Below, piece by piece: positions 30,701 through 36,481 of a stretch of DNA of 64,000 nucleotides. The position numbers and the translations under genes were made by a program. This stretch comes from Sipunculus nudus (taxonomy: Eukaryota > Annelida > Sipuncula > Golfingiida > Sipunculidae), in the NCBI GenBank assembly GCA_026874595.1, contig CM049316.1, positions 60,831,676 to 60,895,675 of the forward strand. Direction: 5' to 3'. Under the pieces are notes generated by a model, which saw nothing but the letters and a program-made list of their open reading frames with translations, ran no database searches and was not told where the DNA came from. How positions within the stretch are numbered: position 1 is the stretch's first letter; each line of letters opens with the position of its first letter.

Positions 30701-33590
30701 AGGAGCCACCGCCTCTCCCACCTCGTAAAAGACCGTATGTCAGTGAAGAAAATAACGTGACCAGCCTCAGTGAATCTAACGGCAGCAGTAGTCCCGTGAA
30801 GGAAGAACCACCGCAAGACGGTCAGGAAAAACGAAGGAAGCAGTAGGTGCTATTTTTATGTGCCCTCAAAAATCCTTAAGTAAATAGCCATCTGATTTGA
30901 AATACGAAGGTTTCATGCAAAAAAGTTATGACGTTTCAGAAGATTTCAAAATTCATGAAAACATCTTGAAATTCTTCTGAAAACGTTTTGAAATTGAATT
31001 GTCATTTCAAGGTGTAACTGTTTGAGGAAGGCATACCAGTTTAAAAATTCAATGTCCTTAACAAATTAAAGGTTTCCGAAAAGTCCTGAAAACGTCCCGA
31101 CGATCCTCTTGAAGTGTATCAAGCATGTGAATGTGCTACAGTTCCTCAGCATTTGCAAATACCAGGAAAGCTGTAATTTTCGTAATAAAGAAAACCTTAA
31201 CGAACAAGCAAACCTTTGTTAGTTGATATTGTCCAGTTGTATGACCTTCAGTACCAGCAGGTTGAGGGATAATTGTATCCCCAGACAATGTCGGGGGATA
31301 CTATGTTTTCATGACGGTCCCCCCGCCGCCGCATATAAATCTTGTTGGCGCGATAACTCAAAAAATATTTCACTAATCTTTACCAAACTTGGTATATTTA
31401 TAGATATGGGTGAGAGGACAAGGCCTATTAAAAATGAGGTCATGACCTTCACTAGGAGAGTGTCCTTGACCTTAAATAGGTCCAATTTTGGGGAAAATCA
31501 CACAAATTCTTAAAGAATTTTTAAATTCTCAAGAAATCTTGCATGGATTGATCCCAAAATCCTGTTGATCAAAGATCATGGATAGGGTTGTCATGTTCCA
31601 GAAACTGGTGGCGCCACCTATTATTCTTTACTTGTTTTTGTGCCTTTTAATACCCCCAAAATTGCCACTTGACAGTACTGTGAGCATTATAAGTCAAAAA
31701 CTAATGGACAGATTTCTTTTATATTATGCATATACATAAATATGGGTTATAGGATGATGTTTATTTAAATTGGGGTCATGACCTTTCCTATGAGAGTGGC
31801 CTTGACCTTGAATATTCCCATATTTGGTGAAATTCACACGAAATCTTTAATATCTCAGTAAGGGATACATGGAATGATCCGAAAATCAAATTGACCGAAG
31901 TTCTTGGATAGCTTGGCCTTTTGCAGAAGACAGGTGGCGCCACCTTGTGTAGTTTCCTTGTTAAAATGATGTTAACCCAATAACTTTGTAAGAATTCAAG
32001 GTACAGTCACCAAACAAACAGGTTTTGATGCATCTTATCAACGGCTAGGTCAAGTTTGAACATGGATGACCTTGATGCATCTTTTCAAGGTCACAGCAGC
32101 GATTATGCTAAAATGATGTTAGCGCAATAACTCAAAAAGAATTTATGGTACAGTCACCAAACCTGCAGTCTAGATGCATCTTATCAAGGGCCAGGCCAAG
32201 TTCGAATATGATGACCTTGATGCATTTTTCAAGGTCACAGAGGCGATAAAGCTGAAATGATATTAACTTAAATATATCACTGAGGTATGCATGGATTGGT
32301 CCAAAATTCAAATTGATATAAGAACTTTGCCACTAGACAGCGCTGTGAGCATGATAAATTGAAAACTAAAGTACAGATTTCTTTCTTATCATGCATATAT
32401 ATATTTTTAAGTAAAAAAAAAATAAGTAATTTTTTTTTTTTAAATCTTGGATTGTTTGGTCTTCTGCAGAATACAGGTGGCGCCACCTTGTGTAGTTTTC
32501 TTGCTTTCGCACCTTGTAATACCCCACCATTGCCACTTCACAGCAATGTGAGCCTGATAAGTTGAAAACTAATGGACAGATTTCTTTCATAACATGTATA
32601 TAGACATGGGTTACGGAATGAGATATATTTCAGTTTAGATCATGACCTCTCCTATGAGAGTGACCTTTACCCTAAATATGCCCAAACTTATAAGAAACTA
32701 TGGTGGCTTGCCAAGTGTCAGTCTCTGCATCTGAATTCAAGATGGGATCCTATTCTTCGCGGCTGGAGGGAGGGGGGGGGGGGGGGGGGTTAATTGTCTG
32801 GGGATACTATGGCACCTGCGGTGCCAAGAAATATCTAGTTATACTAAAAAGTTTGTTAGACAAAAACAGCATTGAATTGATTTTTTAAAAGAAAATTGCA
32901 TTAAATGTATTTCAAAGCACGTGTAAATAGTGTAACATAATTGCTCATCAAATTTTGATACAACTAGTGTAAACAAATTTGATGTTTCCGATATGTACCC
33001 ATCACATAATGTATTTCAGAGGTATGTTATGATCATGTATTACCGAAAAGTCTACATTAGTTCATATGCTGCATTACATCATACACCCTATTTAGTTAGG
33101 TTTATTAGAAAAAAAATCACTGCAATAGTCACTGCCTCAATGGTGATTTTTGCAACCTGGTCAGCTTGTATAAATGCGTTGTTTTATCTATCACATATCA
33201 GTTTTAAAACTAGTGCATATGTAAAGCTTATCACCATATTTAAGCCATGTAAATACATTAAATTCTAAACAAAATGTGAACACAAGAGTTGTTGTTGATT
33301 TTCACCCTAGCTTTACTGTTAAAGTAACTGTGTTCTGACCATTTGCTTTGTAATAAATTCTTTGTATAAATGATTGCATATTTTTTTATAGACAAACAGA
33401 AGTACGTCGACGAAACAGGGAAGAGCGTATACGCAAAACTACAGAGACAGTGGAACGCATGAAGCTCAAGCAACAACAGTCAGAGAAATGGCAGCGAAGA
33501 AGGTCACTAGTTCAGCCTGTTACCATGCTAGGTGTTGCACTGTCAGCTTGTATAATTGGTTATGTGGTGTACGCCATGTACTACAGATAG
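661..33590 (+). CDS. PTPN1/2: Non-receptor protein tyrosine phosphatase, PTP1B/TC-PTP type (nine exons, complete)
   Basis: Exons 661-729, 18476-18575, 20508-20608, 22859-22957, 25363-25512, 28008-28217, 29901-30083, 30499-30842 and 33392-33590 join in one frame of 1455 nt (484 residues). The family removes phosphate from phosphotyrosine on receptor kinases, JAKs and other substrates, usually from the ER surface. The catalytic domain covers about residues 5-295: NRYRDVSP phosphotyrosine loop with Tyr51, WPDFGVP loop with general acid Asp190, [11 protein letters not shown] with nucleophile Cys224, and [12 protein letters not shown]-loop with Gln271. The linker has two proline/basic SH3-type motifs (PPPKPPR at about 310, PPPLPPRKR at about 374) and many acidic residues. 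Residues about 462-481 form one hydrophobic helix ending in YYR, the tail anchor that defines this subfamily; vertebrate PTP1B is about 435 residues. All introns are GT-AG. A single invertebrate co-orthologue of PTPN1 and PTPN2 (fly Ptp61F type) is the best reading. Confidence 0.95.
1125..1412 (-). mobile_element. tRNA-derived SINE (minus strand)
   Basis: Read on the minus strand, the element begins near 1412 with TGGCTTAGTGGTAGAGC, a good pol III A box (1390-1406). About 30 nt later comes GAGTTCAAGTCTC, a B box (1353-1365). This is the spacing of a tRNA head. A non-tRNA body of about 200 nt follows towards 1125. The 3' end and any target duplication are not clear, and the head is too diverged to be a working tRNA gene. 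Confidence 0.65.
3571..4423. mobile_element. hAT-like non-autonomous element with 8-bp target duplication
   Basis: The left end reads TAGGGTTAGGACGGT. The right end, reverse-complemented, reads TAGTGTTGGGACGAT. It is flanked by GTAATATG (3563-3570) and ATAATATG (4424-4431), a 7/8 match of the 8-bp size typical of hAT insertions. Subterminal DNA is rich in ATATCGCGAT-like inverted motifs. There is no transposase frame. The insertion is in PTP intron 1. Confidence 0.75.
4791..8180. repeat. 35-bp minisatellite array, about 95-100 copies
   Basis: Head-to-tail units of about 35 bp with the core CTACTGGATCAGAGTTAGT then RTTAGAAAAGACC. Units come in recognisable types: GTATTAG or GTGTTAG, ACCCTCC or ACCATCC, a shortened CCCTTCACTGG form, and a rarer CCTAATGGATCAGATTTTGTCC form near 5841, 6230, 6794 and 7428. 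Blocks of types recur in order, so the array grew by copying multi-unit blocks. Units near 7960-8180 are the most diverged, as expected at an array edge. The period is not a multiple of three and TAG recurs, so it is not coding. Confidence 0.95.
8580..8790. repeat. Two-copy tandem repeat of about 108 bp
   Basis: The run TACAACAATGARATGTTGA (8641 and 8749) and its flanks, including AGGTAACAGAA and GTGGTCAGAGATATG, occur twice about 108 bp apart with scattered substitutions. Confidence 0.7.
9120..9600. repeat. Diverged tandem repeat of about 140 bp
   Basis: The motifs AAAATCCACAC / AAAATCCATGC (about 9170, 9309, 9459), GAGGTCA and TTGTGGT recur about every 140-150 bp in three to four strongly diverged units. 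The reading frames here are shadows of the repeat. Confidence 0.5.
9845..10279. mobile_element. hAT-like MITE with 8-bp target duplication
   Basis: The left end is TGGGGCTGAAAAGAGTACTC. The right end, reverse-complemented, is TAGGGCTGAAATGGGTACC. Both ends are followed by ACTCAAGTACTCGAGTC-like subterminal sequence. Flanks are GCCACCGA (9837-9844) and GCCACCAA (10280-10287), a 7/8 target duplication. The element is 435 bp with no coding capacity. Confidence 0.75.
10948..14455 (+). mobile_element. Helentron-like non-autonomous element, family B, 3.5 kb with internal repeats
   Basis: The 5' end GAGAACCTGTG (10948-10958) matches, inverted, CACAGGTTCGC near the 3' end (14425-14435; 10/11). The 3' copy is followed by the perfect 14-bp palindrome AGGCCTATAGGCCT (14439-14452) and a T run. 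Inside, diverged units carry CACCAAATTTTATGCC then GTTGGTCACATGAGTCA and TGGTGGCGCCACCTGCAT (around 11330-11430, 12640-12740, 13095-13190). A second 5'-like start at about 12296 suggests an internal duplication of about 1.35 kb. Short related copies lie at 20753-21132. The ends resemble DINE-1/HINE-type Helentrons; no helicase frame is present. Confidence 0.6.
14568..16306 (+). mobile_element. Helentron/'pearl'-like element, family A, with five 280-bp internal repeats
   Basis: A perfect 13-bp subterminal inverted repeat, GTATCCGCCAAAA (14568-14580) and TTTTGGCGGATAC (16273-16285), brackets the element. The left end itself folds back (GTATCCGC with GCGGATAC at 14590-14597). The right copy is followed by a 7-bp stem hairpin GTAGTCG-CTTGT-CGACTAC (16288-16306). 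Internally CATATATCTC occurs at 14801, 15081, 15361 and 15641, with CTCATATCTC at 15921, so the period is exactly 280 bp. Each unit has two GGTGGCGCCACC palindromes spaced 149 and 131 bp. There is no transposase frame; minus-strand frames in the array are shadows. Confidence 0.75.
14801..16200. repeat. Five-copy 280-bp tandem array inside family A element
   Basis: Units share CATATATCTCGGGAACCGTT, a TTTACACAAATGTAGCCCTG stretch, two GGTGGCGCCACCT sites and CTGGGGTTAAAATCACTCAT. The first four units differ by few bases. The fifth (from 15921) is clearly more diverged and may be the founding or edge copy. Confidence 0.9.
16331..17830. other. Intronic AT-rich DNA, no gene seen
   Basis: There is no splice-bounded conserved frame. 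The stretch at about 16880-17010, with CCCCGGAGAAAACCACTGACC, is more GC-rich than its surroundings and could be a decayed SINE body. No A or B box is recognisable beside it. Confidence 0.4.
17832..18150. repeat. Dispersed repeat, copy 1 (partner at 59301)
   Basis: Begins AAAGGGACCTATTCACATAC and can be followed for about 300 bp alongside 59301-59610. Shared landmarks are GCTTACTCC, TACACAAGTGGAAGCAAATT and TCAAACCAGT / TCCAACCAGT. There are no obvious inverted ends and no pol III boxes, so its class is unknown. Confidence 0.6.
18476..18575 (+). CDS. PTPN1/2: PTP exon 2
   Basis: Preceded by TTTGTTTCAG and followed by GTAAGT. It is 100 nt long and ends in phase 1. It encodes residues 24-56 including [11 protein letters not shown], the conserved phosphotyrosine-recognition loop with Tyr51 (Tyr46 in human PTP1B). 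Confidence 0.95.
18770..19012 (+). mobile_element. Decayed 3' part of a family A element
   Basis: ATATCTCAGGAATGGTTTGA and TGGTGCCACTTACAC resemble the 280-bp unit at 15641-15890. The stretch from 18962 (GATTTGGTGGGTACAAATTG) follows the family A 3' end at 16271-16310, with several substitutions that destroy the hairpin. Confidence 0.55.
19013..20507. other. Rest of PTP intron 2, nothing recognised
   Basis: AT-rich intronic sequence without a conserved frame, clear repeat or inverted ends. Confidence 0.5.
20508..20608 (+). CDS. PTPN1/2: PTP exon 3
   Basis: Follows TATCTTCTGCAG; the donor GTCAGT starts at 20609. It is 101 nt and encodes DHSRVKLQ...DYINASLI...YILTQ. The DYINASLI strand and the RRYILTQ segment before the GP turn are invariant PTP core elements. 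It ends in phase 0. Confidence 0.95.
20753..21132 (+). mobile_element. Helentron-like non-autonomous element, family B, short copy
   Basis: A perfect 11-bp subterminal inverted repeat, GCGAACCTGTG (20753-20763) and CACAGGTTCGC (21105-21115), is followed by the hairpin AGGCCT-GT-AGGCCT (21119-21132) and TTGTT. The interior matches the starts at 10955 and 12298 (CATACTATTTTGAAAGTGGC, TTATGCAAAAAATTAG). It is about 380 bp with no coding capacity and lies in PTP intron 3. Confidence 0.7.
21024..21185. repeat. Local duplication, copy 1 (partner 21638-21797)
   Basis: About 160 bp covering the 3' end of the family B element plus about 50 bp of its right flank (TGTGGCGCCACCTTAT, GGACTAATTGAGGTATTCT) recurs 618 bp downstream with about ten differences. 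Because flank outside the element is included, this is a segment duplication and not an independent insertion. Confidence 0.8.
21187..21420. repeat. GC-rich CCCGCCCC-type repeat, possible hAT fragment
   Basis: A sharp GC-rich patch of CCCGCACCCGCCCC-like runs alternates with AT-rich spacers, sitting between the two copies of the local duplication. The same style, on the opposite strand, occurs at 51885-52080. Paired ends and a target duplication were not found. Confidence 0.4.
21638..21797. repeat. Local duplication, copy 2 with family B 3' end
   Basis: Carries CACAGGTTCAC (21722-21732) and AGGCCT-GT-AGGCCT (21736-21749). It matches 21024-21185 base for base apart from about ten changes, including G to A in the inverted repeat and a lost CpG in TGGTGCCACC. 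Confidence 0.8.
22655..22790. repeat. Fragment of family C element
   Basis: GGTGGCTCCACCTATT, TGTGTCTTTTAATACCC and GTGAGCATTATAAG...CTAATGGACAG follow the same landmarks, in the same order, as 31605-31715 in intron 8. The palindrome carries a G to T change here. Confidence 0.65.
22859..22957 (+). CDS. PTPN1/2: PTP exon 4
   Basis: Acceptor TATTTTACAG, donor GTAAGG, 99 nt in phase 0. It encodes [17 protein letters not shown] then [12 protein letters not shown]. The GPL..T.GHFW.MVWEQ helix and the VMLNR strand are hallmark PTP motifs. Confidence 0.95.
22958..24427. other. PTP intron 4, first part, nothing firm
   Basis: AT-rich with no conserved frame. The run GTGAAATTCTTGGAT (23336-23350) coincides with a conserved 18S rRNA 15-mer, but the flanks do not match rRNA. 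I see no element boundaries. Confidence 0.45.
24432..25313. mobile_element. DNA transposon-derived MITE with 18-bp perfect TIRs and TTAA flanks
   Basis: GGGGGAACATGACACTTT (24432-24449) is repeated exactly inverted at 25296-25313. Both ends abut TTAA (24428-24431 and 25314-25317). TTAA duplication is the rule for piggyBac and Kolobok transposases. The ends do not start with the CCY typical of most piggyBac elements, so Kolobok-like is a fair alternative. The element is 882 bp with no transposase frame and lies 49 bp before exon 5. The perfect TIRs suggest a fairly recent insertion. Confidence 0.85.
25363..25512 (+). CDS. PTPN1/2: PTP exon 5
   Basis: Acceptor GATATTTCAG, donor GTGAGT, 150 nt in phase 0. 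It encodes [20 protein letters not shown] and on to [14 protein letters not shown]. The C.KYYP motif and the TLKL strand are conserved. The acidic EENGDEDE stretch is a few residues longer than in vertebrate PTP1B. Confidence 0.95.
25834..27040. mobile_element. Decayed TIR element (TACAGCGAAACC end)
   Basis: TACAGCGAAACCCCTCTGTA with GCGGACATTC (25834-25863) is matched, inverted and with several mismatches, by GAATGTCCGTTACACAGGG with TGTCC (27018-27040). The phrase CAGGGTGTCTGCCCCA recurs near both ends (about 25893 and 26961). This end type is common in Tc1/mariner-like and related MITEs. The right tip appears replaced by the next repeat. No transposase frame is seen. Confidence 0.45.
27045..27760. 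repeat. GGACTCAAG-rich repeat, decayed hAT-like
   Basis: Repeated GGACTCRAG / CTCGAGTCC words cluster at both ends (27050-27070 and 27640-27760), with AATCAAGCCCTG near the right end. Similar word clusters occur at 40180-40320 and 43640-43720. Clean ends and target duplication are not visible. Confidence 0.4.
28008..28217 (+). CDS. PTPN1/2: PTP exon 6 (WPD loop and catalytic signature)
   Basis: Acceptor ATCTCCACAG, donor GTAAGT, 210 nt in phase 0. It encodes [17 protein letters not shown], a VRESGSL segment, and [20 protein letters not shown]. All catalytic residues are intact: Asp190 as general acid, Cys224 nucleophile, Arg230 of the P-loop and Ser/Thr after it. The enzyme should be active. 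Confidence 0.97.
28595..29016. mobile_element. MITE with CTGTGGTTG ends
   Basis: CTGTGGTTGCCTTT at the left end (28595-28608) matches the inverse of AAAGCCAACCACAG (29003-29016) with one gap. Inside each end lie GCGAATATT-type motifs and TTTCAGCCTCGCGAAT, giving a longer imperfect inverted repeat. It is about 420 bp, non-coding, in intron 6. Confidence 0.6.
29331..29560. repeat. Possible dispersed repeat
   Basis: TAAGGTGCCCATTCACCTAC resembles the first 20 bases of the repeat at 17832 and 59301. It is less similar downstream. It may be a distant copy of the same family. Confidence 0.3.
29901..30083 (+). CDS. PTPN1/2: PTP exon 7 (Q-loop)
   Basis: Acceptor TGTGTTTTCAG, donor GTATAG, 183 nt in phase 0. 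It encodes [20 protein letters not shown] then [14 protein letters not shown], containing Gln271 that positions the catalytic water, followed by the acidic [14 protein letters not shown] at the end of the catalytic domain. Confidence 0.96.
30499..30842 (+). CDS. PTPN1/2: PTP exon 8 (proline-rich linker)
   Basis: 344 nt encoding residues 305 to 418 plus two bases. It holds PPPKPPR and [10 protein letters not shown], candidate SH3-binding sites comparable with the Cas-binding proline motif of PTP1B, in an acidic, low-complexity linker. The acceptor is a CAGCAG tandem, so use of the second AG would drop one Gln. The donor GTAGGT at 30843 overlaps an in-frame TAG (30844-30846): if the intron is kept, the protein stops after KRRKQ and loses the membrane anchor. 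Confidence 0.92.
31275..32826 (+). mobile_element. Helentron-like non-autonomous element, family C
   Basis: A perfect 15-bp inverted repeat, GTATCCCCAGACAAT (31275-31289) and ATTGTCTGGGGATAC (32793-32807), brackets the element. The left end folds on itself (GTATCCCC with GGGGATAC at 31294-31301). The right copy is followed by the hairpin TGGCACC-TGC-GGTGCCA (32810-32826). Three GGTGGCGCCACC palindromes (31607, 31933, 32476) sit in diverged internal units with GTGAGCATTATAAG...CTAATGGACAGA. A run of about 20 G lies just before the right repeat. The first 60 bp (ACTATGTTTTCATGACGG and a CCGCCGCCGC run) resemble the starts of family A elements. Confidence 0.7.
33392..33590 (+). CDS. PTPN1/2: PTP exon 9 (tail anchor, stop codon)
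   Basis: Acceptor TTTTTTATAG. It starts in phase 2 and ends at TAG 33588-33590. It encodes a very basic, helix-prone segment ([16 protein letters not shown], then QRRRSLVQ) and a hydrophobic stretch [20 protein letters not shown] ending YR. A single helix at the extreme C-terminus with basic flank is the signature of ER tail-anchored PTP1B and TC48. Confidence 0.95.
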
Positions 33591-35177
33591 AGCTAATCAG
33601 GGGGAGCATTTCAATCTCAGTCCCTAGTAACATTCAAGCAATTCAAGGTATATGCCAAAGAATCAGAACTCTACAAATCAGGATTTCTGACAAAATTTGG
33701 CATTCCATAACAACAGCAGTGTCATCTAAATGAAGCAGCAGAGTGTAAAGGAGAAAATAGACCTCCTCAGCTTATGCATAACAGCTGATACTGCTTCAGA
33801 GTACTAGTAGGGCAGCAGGACGCTCATCCTTTTAAATGATTGTCTTTTAGCAGTGAATGTGAGAACTTTTATGAGTGATTGACAGCCGGTGTGAGATCTC
33901 ATTGCTATTTTTAGCTTGGCAAACTGCTGATATGCTGAGCTTAAGTGATAAAACCACCTTTATCTCCCCCACCTTCATGCAGCTGTCCAGGACCCCATTC
34001 TTAATGAGCCAAACAGCAAAAGGAAGTATTTTATTGAATTTAAAATCAACACAGTACCTATTAAATACCTTATTTTCCAAAGTTTAAGCAAAAATGATCC
34101 ATATTGTTTTCACAAATTGACAGCCATATTTTACAAATATAATGCATGCCATAACTAGTGTTAATCTGATTTTATGTATAAAGTAAAAATTAATCAAGTA
34201 AAAAAACATTCATCTTAAATCCGTGACCTCCTTTTCCCCAAGTTTCACAACTGTAAATGTTCATTTCTGTAAAACCATGAAAAGTGATACTATTTCCGAA
34301 CATATCATAATATTTATAGCTGCAGACTTCCAAGTGAAGATTTAAAATGCCTTTATCGGAAATTTAGATGTACAATCAGTGTTCCTGCTGTGTCACTTGT
34401 TTGCCACTAGGGGGCTCTATATGTCTGTCCGATACTTCTAAGTAAGACACATAATGAGTTTTGTTCATACTGTGTATAATGCCATAAATATGCCTTCATG
34501 TAAAAGCAGCTAAATGTTGTGGCCCATAAGTGTAGGGATTAGTGTGACAGCTGTTTTCAAAATAAGCTTGAATGAAATCACTAACTGATGATTTGTATGC
34601 AATTTGAATTGGGGAAAGGCTACAGGGATAAACTAAACATTTTATACTTAACAAGTGTGGTGAGGGGTGTGGAGTTCACCATGTTTTTAATGAATGGTTT
34701 GTATTTTTGTATCACAGGGTTATGCTCAGTTGTGGGGTTTGGTTCGAGGAAACTCAGAATTGCGATGTCTGACCTGGGTTTTGATTTTATATAATTATAC
34801 GATCAGGGAGAGTATCTATAATGCTTTGATCATATCAGATAGCCTTTAATATCCATGTGTATATAATTAACTGGTTTGTCGTGAACCTATAGTCCAAGCA
34901 CGAAAAAAAATTGGATCAGTACAATGATTATCACAATGGTCAGTAATGTAAATTTGCCAAGGTTTGTATATGTTTTTGCAAAGGTACACGTCAGTGACAT
35001 ATTGTAAATAAATGATTGTTAAATCATCATGTTTGATATCTTTTATACACAAAATCAAATACACATTTCATTTCTAATAATGCAAGCATTGATCAGTCCA
35101 AATCAGCTGATTTGAGCTGAATTTCATTTAATTAAATTTTTCATCATCTTTAACACTAAATACTCTCTACCTTTAAA

Positions 35178-35260
<83 letters not shown>

Positions 35261-36216
35261 CTGAGTTAGAGTGTCCCAAGGGGAAATGATATGTGTTCAA
35301 TTGTAAAGGATTGTGTAAAGTTTAACCCTTTTATTATTTTATGTAATTTTCTTATCATTATAAAATTAGACTTTGTGTCATTATATGTTTAAAGTGAAAT
35401 GTAAGCCTCAGTTACCAGCGCAGTGTTTACACAACTGACGGGTTTGTTTAAGGCAGTCGCTTATGGTCATTGACTGCAACAAGGTCCTAAGTCCGGAAAT
35501 TTGTGCATCCCATCGGAGGTTAGGGCCCTCAGAACCGAGCGTCTGTAATAGATTTTGAGCATTAGAGATGCTTACCCCCGCTTTCCTGAAAGCTAATAAT
35601 ATATATAAGTTTATAGTCATTTATTAAAAAGGTTCTGTTGATACCAAAGGTTTTTAAATAAAAGTAAAATGATATATTGAATCTTAATTCTTCTAGCCAC
35701 AGGATGCTGGATGCTTTACCAAAAGTAAAATTAGAAGTTCTAAGTGACACAGTGACATACTACATTGCTACATGCATGAGAACTTTTATTTTATGGACAA
35801 CTATTTCTGGATTAATCCAAGTAATATTCAGTTTGGAACCCTTGCGAAGAGCTGAAAAAAAGTGAAAATTGTGAAGTTCAAACCTGTGAATATGAAACCC
35901 AACAACTGTATTTTCTTCAATATCAGACCATTCCCAAACAAGTATTGTTTGCAGGAATTAGGAGTGAAAGTAAACATCAAATGGTTCATGCCAGGTCTTC
36001 TGTTGATATGGCTATAGATAAAGCAGTGATCTTTAATGAGGAAGCTTTATTATATAGTCCTTCTTTAGGCTTATTAAAAAAAGTGCATCTTATCAGTGAA
36101 TACTGTTTATGTTCTCTGAAAAGAAATTATAGTGACTTCCTATAAAAAAAGCAAGTACTTAATAGATGACCCTAATTCAGACATCAGGGCAAGCATGTAT
36201 CATATAAACTGGTACA
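33591..36216. other. PTP 3' flank / probable 3' UTR
   Basis: No coding exon. The first AATAAA that I noticed after the stop is at 35007-35012. A TA microsatellite lies at 35181-35258. Where the transcript ends is not determined by the sequence; a long 3' UTR is possible. Confidence 0.4.
35181..35258. repeat. (TA)n microsatellite, about 39 units
   Basis: Uninterrupted TA dinucleotide run. Confidence 0.95.
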
Positions 36217-36221
36217 TTATG

Positions 36222-36476
36222 CAGGGCTAGACATGGACAATCAACCACTTTCCCGAGGCAAGTGAAAGTTCCAGAAAATAGTGGTAGGGCAACTAGAAGT
36301 CGCCTTCTACTTGCCCAACTGGGCATAAACTTTTACCCTAAGCATGAAAAAGGATCTTTGTGTTCTTGAAATCAATCATATTTGAAGGGCAAGTAAAAAT
36401 TCATGTAGGGCAAGTAAAAACTAAATGTTACTTGCCTTGCTGGGCAAGTACTTTCAAAAGTTAATGTCAAGCCCTG
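36222..36476. mobile_element. hAT-like MITE (CAGGGCT ends, 5-bp direct repeat)
   Basis: CAGGGCTAGACAT (36222) pairs with ATGTCAAGCCCTG at the right end (ends 36476). TTATG directly abuts both sides (36217-36221 and 36477-36481). The interior has recurring GGGCAAGT motifs (GTAGGGCAAGTAAAAA and similar). Ends starting CAG with 5-bp duplications fit the hAT5-type group better than classic 8-bp hAT. Confidence 0.7.
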
Positions 36477-36481
36477 TTATG

